Shown piece by piece: positions 20,867 through 23,267 of a DNA stretch of 23,267 nt. Numbering within the stretch: position 1 is the stretch's first letter; each line of letters starts with the position of its first letter. Position numbers and translations under genes: made by a program. Location: contig JANOAR010000012.1 in assembly GCA_031411235.1 (NCBI GenBank), positions 1 to 23,267 of the forward strand, written 5' to 3'. The DNA comes from JANOAR01 sp031411235. Lineage in GTDB: Bacteria > Verrucomicrobiota > Verrucomicrobiia > Verrucomicrobiales > Verrucomicrobiaceae. The notes under the pieces were generated by a model. It was not told the DNA's origin and did no database searches. It saw only the letters and a program-made list of their open reading frames with translations.

Positions 20867-22231
20867 CTACTTGTCGGCCTTTTTCTTCTTCTTTTTCTTC
20901 ATCGGCTGGCTGCCGTCTGAGGCAGCCATGTCGTAGCGTTTTTCACCTGCCTTCACGGGCTTTGCCATCTCAGCGAGCCAGCCATCATGCAGCTTCGTGA
21001 GTTCGGCGACCTTCTCGGGCATCTGTGCGGCGAGGTCGTTCTTCTCCGAAACATCTTTGCTCAGATCAAACAAACCGATCTTCGCTTTCTCCCCGACGAG
21101 CTTCCAATCTCCCGAGCGCACGGCCCACCAGCCTTCATCGCTGCCGGAGCACCAGAAGAAGTTACGCGGCTGCGGCGCGATCTCACCCCGCAGCAGAGGC
21201 AGCATGTTTTGGCCGTCGAGAGGCTTCTCCGTCGGTGCAGCGACTCCTGCGGCGGCGAGCGCGGTCGGCAAAATATCGAGCGAGAAGATGGGGGCCTGGC
21301 TTTCGCCCGGCTTCAACTGCGCAGGCCAGCAAACAAGAAACGGCACGCGGATGCCGCCTTCGTAGTCACTGTGTTTGCCGCCACGCAGCGGCGTGTTGTC
21401 CGCGCTCTGCGCCAGCGTGCCACCGTTGTCGCTGATAAAGAAGATCAGCGTGTTCTCCCACACGCCTTCCTGTTTGAGCGTGGCGATGATTTTGCCCATC
21501 GCATCATCCAGCCGCTTGCCCATCGCCAGCAGTGTGTCGCGGTCTTTATTGCCCGTGTTGAACTTGGCAATCTCATCATCGGGTGCCTGCAATGGCGCAT
21601 GGACGGCATTGAACGCGAGGTAGGCGAAGAAAGGCTTCGCTTTGTTGCGTGTGATGAAAGCCACCGTCTCCTCGCCGAGACGATCCGTGAGATAACCCTT
21701 CTCATGCACGACTGTGGTACCGCGATAGATCGGGTCTTCGGGGTCATCGAGCTTGAAGTAATCGTGCGCTCCGCGACCCAGAAAACCGAACACCTCATCA
21801 AACCCGCGCAGCGCCGGACTCCACTCCGGCGTGGGGCCGATGTGCCACTTGCCCAACTGAGCCGTCGCATAACCCGCAGGCTTCAAATACTGGGGGAAGA
21901 TGGTCTCGCTCATCGGCAACCCACTCCCCGCCTCGCCCCCCGTGTAGAGCCCCAGCCGCTGCTGATAGCGCCCCGTCATCAACCCCGCCCGCGTCGGCGA
22001 ACACACATGACCGCTGACATAACCCTGTCGGCAAATCACACTCTGCTTCGCCAATGAATCGAGATGCGGCGTGGTGACCTCCTTCGGATGCAGTGGATTA
22101 AACAGCACATCGGCATAACCCAGATCATCCGCGACAATGACGATGATGTTGGGCTTGGATGGCTCTGCTGCCTTCGCAGCAAACGTGAAGGCGGAGAGCG
22201 CGGCGATGAGTGTGAGACTGAGGGATTTCAT
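20867..22231 (-). CDS. Secreted sulfatase (formylglycine-dependent, S1 type)
   Basis: A 454-residue sulfatase from the ATG at 22231, which begins a signal peptide (MKSLSLTLIAALSAFTFAAKA). The N-terminal metal site appears in PNIIVIVADDLGYAD; the formylglycine site is C77-S-P-T-R followed by AGLMTGRY, so the Cys to be converted is present. Other family parts include GKWHIG, FFISDNGG, YEGGIRVPF and the C-terminal GDWKLV. It should hydrolyse sulfate esters, on glycans or aryl compounds, once matured by a formylglycine-generating enzyme, which is not seen here. The extreme C-terminus is a run of seven lysines followed by ADK. It lies 75 bases downstream of a second sulfatase on the same strand, probably in one operon. 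Confidence 0.93.
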   Translation of the reverse strand: MKSLSLTLIAALSAFTFAAKAAEPSKPNIIVIVADDLGYADVLFNPLHPKEVTTPHLDSLAKQSVICRQGYVSGHVCSPTRAGLMTGRYQQRLGLYTGGEAGSGLPMSETIFPQYLKPAGYATAQLGKWHIGPTPEWSPALRGFDEVFGFLGRGAHDYFKLDDPEDPIYRGTTVVHEKGYLTDRLGEETVAFITRNKAKPFFAYLAFNAVHAPLQAPDDEIAKFNTGNKDRDTLLAMGKRLDDAMGKIIATLKQEGVWENTLIFFISDNGGTLAQSADNTPLRGGKHSDYEGGIRVPFLVCWPAQLKPGESQAPIFSLDILPTALAAAGVAAPTEKPLDGQNMLPLLRGEIAPQPRNFFWCSGSDEGWWAVRSGDWKLVGEKAKIGLFDLSKDVSEKNDLAAQMPEKVAELTKLHDGWLAEMAKPVKAGEKRYDMAASDGSQPMKKKKKKKADK

Positions 22232-22306
22232 GGTGCGCCCTGAAACGCGGACTTGATCGCCATCTGGCAGCAAGGGTTGAAGCCGTCTGTGCTTCTCTAG
22301 CCTGTG

Positions 22307-23267
22307 CTATGGCTCAAAACCCGTCCGCGTCCGCTTGCTGTTGTTCTTCGACGTGAGTTCGATCCAGTCGATCTCCACAGGCGGCTCCTGCATGGGCAAA
22401 TAGAGGCGCACGATGCCGAGCGGGCCTTCGGCGGGGAGTTCGACGGTTACGTCTTCCCAGTCGCCGCCTTTGAGGTGGAACTCGGCGCGTTGGGCTTTGT
22501 CTCCGGTGCCGCTGGGGAGCCAGTCGAAGTGTGATCCTCCTGCATTGGCCTTGATGCGAAACTTCGCCGTCGTGGGGCCGCTGTGCTTGCCAGCGGCAAA
22601 GCCGAGGAAGGCAGCGTCGCCGATGTCGGTGATGCGCAGGATGTCGTCTTTGACGGTGGCTTTGCAATCGCGAGCCTTCCAGCCTTGTAGGGCGGGATCG
22701 CCATCGGCTTTGCCTTTGGCTGTTGCCTTCGCAGGCGCTTTGGCTTTGCCCTTCGGCTGCTGCGTGCCTTCGAGTTCGGGGTGATACTTCGTCGGATCAA
22801 ACGCGGGGTTCGGCACAGGAACGACGGCTTTAGTATCGGCGAGGAACTGCTCGATCATCGCATCAAGTTCAGCGACGAGTTCGGGCTTCTGAGCGGCGAG
22901 GTTGTTCTTCTCGCTGAGATCGTCGCGCAGGTTGAAGAGCAGATAGCGATGTGCGCCATTATCACCGCCGTGGAAGAGGCGGATGAGCTTCCAGTCGCCG
23001 CGATGCACGGAGACGGCGGGTGGCAGCCAGTCGGGCACGCCAGGATTATGAGGGAAGTATTGGAAGACTGCCTTGTCGGCGAGCGCATCCCCTTTCAGCG
23101 CGGAGAGAATGCTGGAGCCGTCGAAGCGCTGACCTTCGGCGGGCGTCAAGGCGAGGCCTTCGAGCAATGTGGGATAATAATCCTCGCTCTGGATGATCGC
23201 ATCGCTGCGACTGCCAGCGGCGGTGACTCCAGGCCAGACAACGACACAAGGAACTCGCGTGCCGCCT
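22307..23267 (-). CDS. Sulfatase with extra C-terminal beta-rich domain (partial, 5' end outside window)
   Basis: The 3' part of a sulfatase gene; about 319 residues are visible and the frame stays open to the window end. The visible start reads GGTRVPCVVVWPG, matching the EGG(T/I)RVP block of sulfatases, followed by DYYPTLLE, the HRGDWKLIRL region and the NLRDDLSEKNNLA segment that ends the sulfatase domain. The formylglycine site lies outside the window. Unlike its neighbour it continues through a Lys/Ala/Pro-rich linker (about 22700-22762) into a C-terminal domain (about 22310-22699) containing AKFRIKANAGGSHFDWLPSG and LGIVRLYLPMQEPPVEIDWIEL. This looks like a jelly-roll, carbohydrate-binding or concanavalin-like fold. 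It is the upstream gene of a two-sulfatase operon. Confidence 0.9.
   Translation of the reverse strand, partial: GGTRVPCVVVWPGVTAAGSRSDAIIQSEDYYPTLLEGLALTPAEGQRFDGSSILSALKGDALADKAVFQYFPHNPGVPDWLPPAVSVHRGDWKLIRLFHGGDNGAHRYLLFNLRDDLSEKNNLAAQKPELVAELDAMIEQFLADTKAVVPVPNPAFDPTKYHPELEGTQQPKGKAKAPAKATAKGKADGDPALQGWKARDCKATVKDDILRITDIGDAAFLGFAAGKHSGPTTAKFRIKANAGGSHFDWLPSGTGDKAQRAEFHLKGGDWEDVTVELPAEGPLGIVRLYLPMQEPPVEIDWIELTSKNNSKRTRTGFEP

Noticed and set aside
20987..22057. Long open frame (356 codons) on the + strand inside the sulfatase gene
   Set aside because: Antisense to a well-supported sulfatase; no recognisable domain, Arg/Gln/His-rich.
1..23267. RNA genes, CRISPR arrays, insertion sequences or prophage
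   Set aside because: No tRNA-like or rRNA sequence, no regularly spaced repeats, and no transposase, integrase or phage protein was recognised on either strand.

Overview
The window looks like a chromosomal segment of a Gram-negative member of the PVC superphylum, most likely Verrucomicrobiota (Prosthecobacter/Verrucomicrobiaceae-like). Reasons: a planctomycete-type cytochrome gene (PSCyt1/DUF1549/DUF1553) directly followed by a DUF1501 gene, paired sulfatases, a sialate O-acetylesterase fused to a second SGNH domain, outer-membrane barrel proteins, GC-rich coding with tight packing, and few strong Shine-Dalgarno sites. The taxon is inferred from gene content only. Coding density is high and no gene-free stretch exceeds about 150 bases. 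I saw no rRNA, tRNA, CRISPR array, transposase or prophage gene.

Layout. 1-164: tail of a membrane protein cut by the window edge. 246-3717 (+): a double-SGNH esterase, an isolated nuoE, and an arylesterase/acyltransferase-like SGNH hydrolase. 3753-7154 (-): an Omp85-family outer-membrane protein with about four POTRA modules, then a secreted Fes/EstD-type esterase. 7298-9406 (+): exported prolyl oligopeptidase, divergent from the Omp85 gene. 9478-11998 (+): a compact cassette of a DUF3570 beta-barrel, an ApbE flavin transferase and a tiny DUF4266 protein. 12014-16336 (-): cytochrome-type DUF1549/DUF1553 gene, then DUF1501. 16422-17236 (-): a small helical protein overlapping a nucleotidyltransferase. 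17314-17952 (+): lipB. 18013-19476 (-): a membrane-anchored unknown and a Tat-exported TIM-barrel isomerase-like protein. 19600-20862 (+): an ACS-family MFS transporter. 20867-23267 (-): two sulfatases, the upstream one truncated by the window end and carrying an extra C-terminal domain.

How it fits together. Most genes outside lipB and nuoE encode exported or envelope proteins. The esterases, sulfatases, TIM-barrel protein and anion-type transporter fit breakdown and import of decorated (acetylated, sulfated) glycans. The DUF1549/DUF1553 plus DUF1501 pair belongs to the large paralogous sets typical of this phylum.

The most interesting part is the DUF3570-ApbE-DUF4266 cassette. The DUF3570 barrel contains D81-V-V-S-G-A-S87, which resembles the DxxSGAT/S signature that ApbE enzymes flavinylate in NqrC/RnfG-type proteins. 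The neighbouring ApbE may therefore attach FMN to an outer-membrane protein, with the Gly-rich, Cys-Gly-Cys-Asn-ended DUF4266 protein as a partner. This is a hypothesis. A second notable item is a pair of near-identical 24-bp palindromes in inverted orientation (a REP/BIME-like unit) embedded in frame inside the DUF1553 coding sequence.
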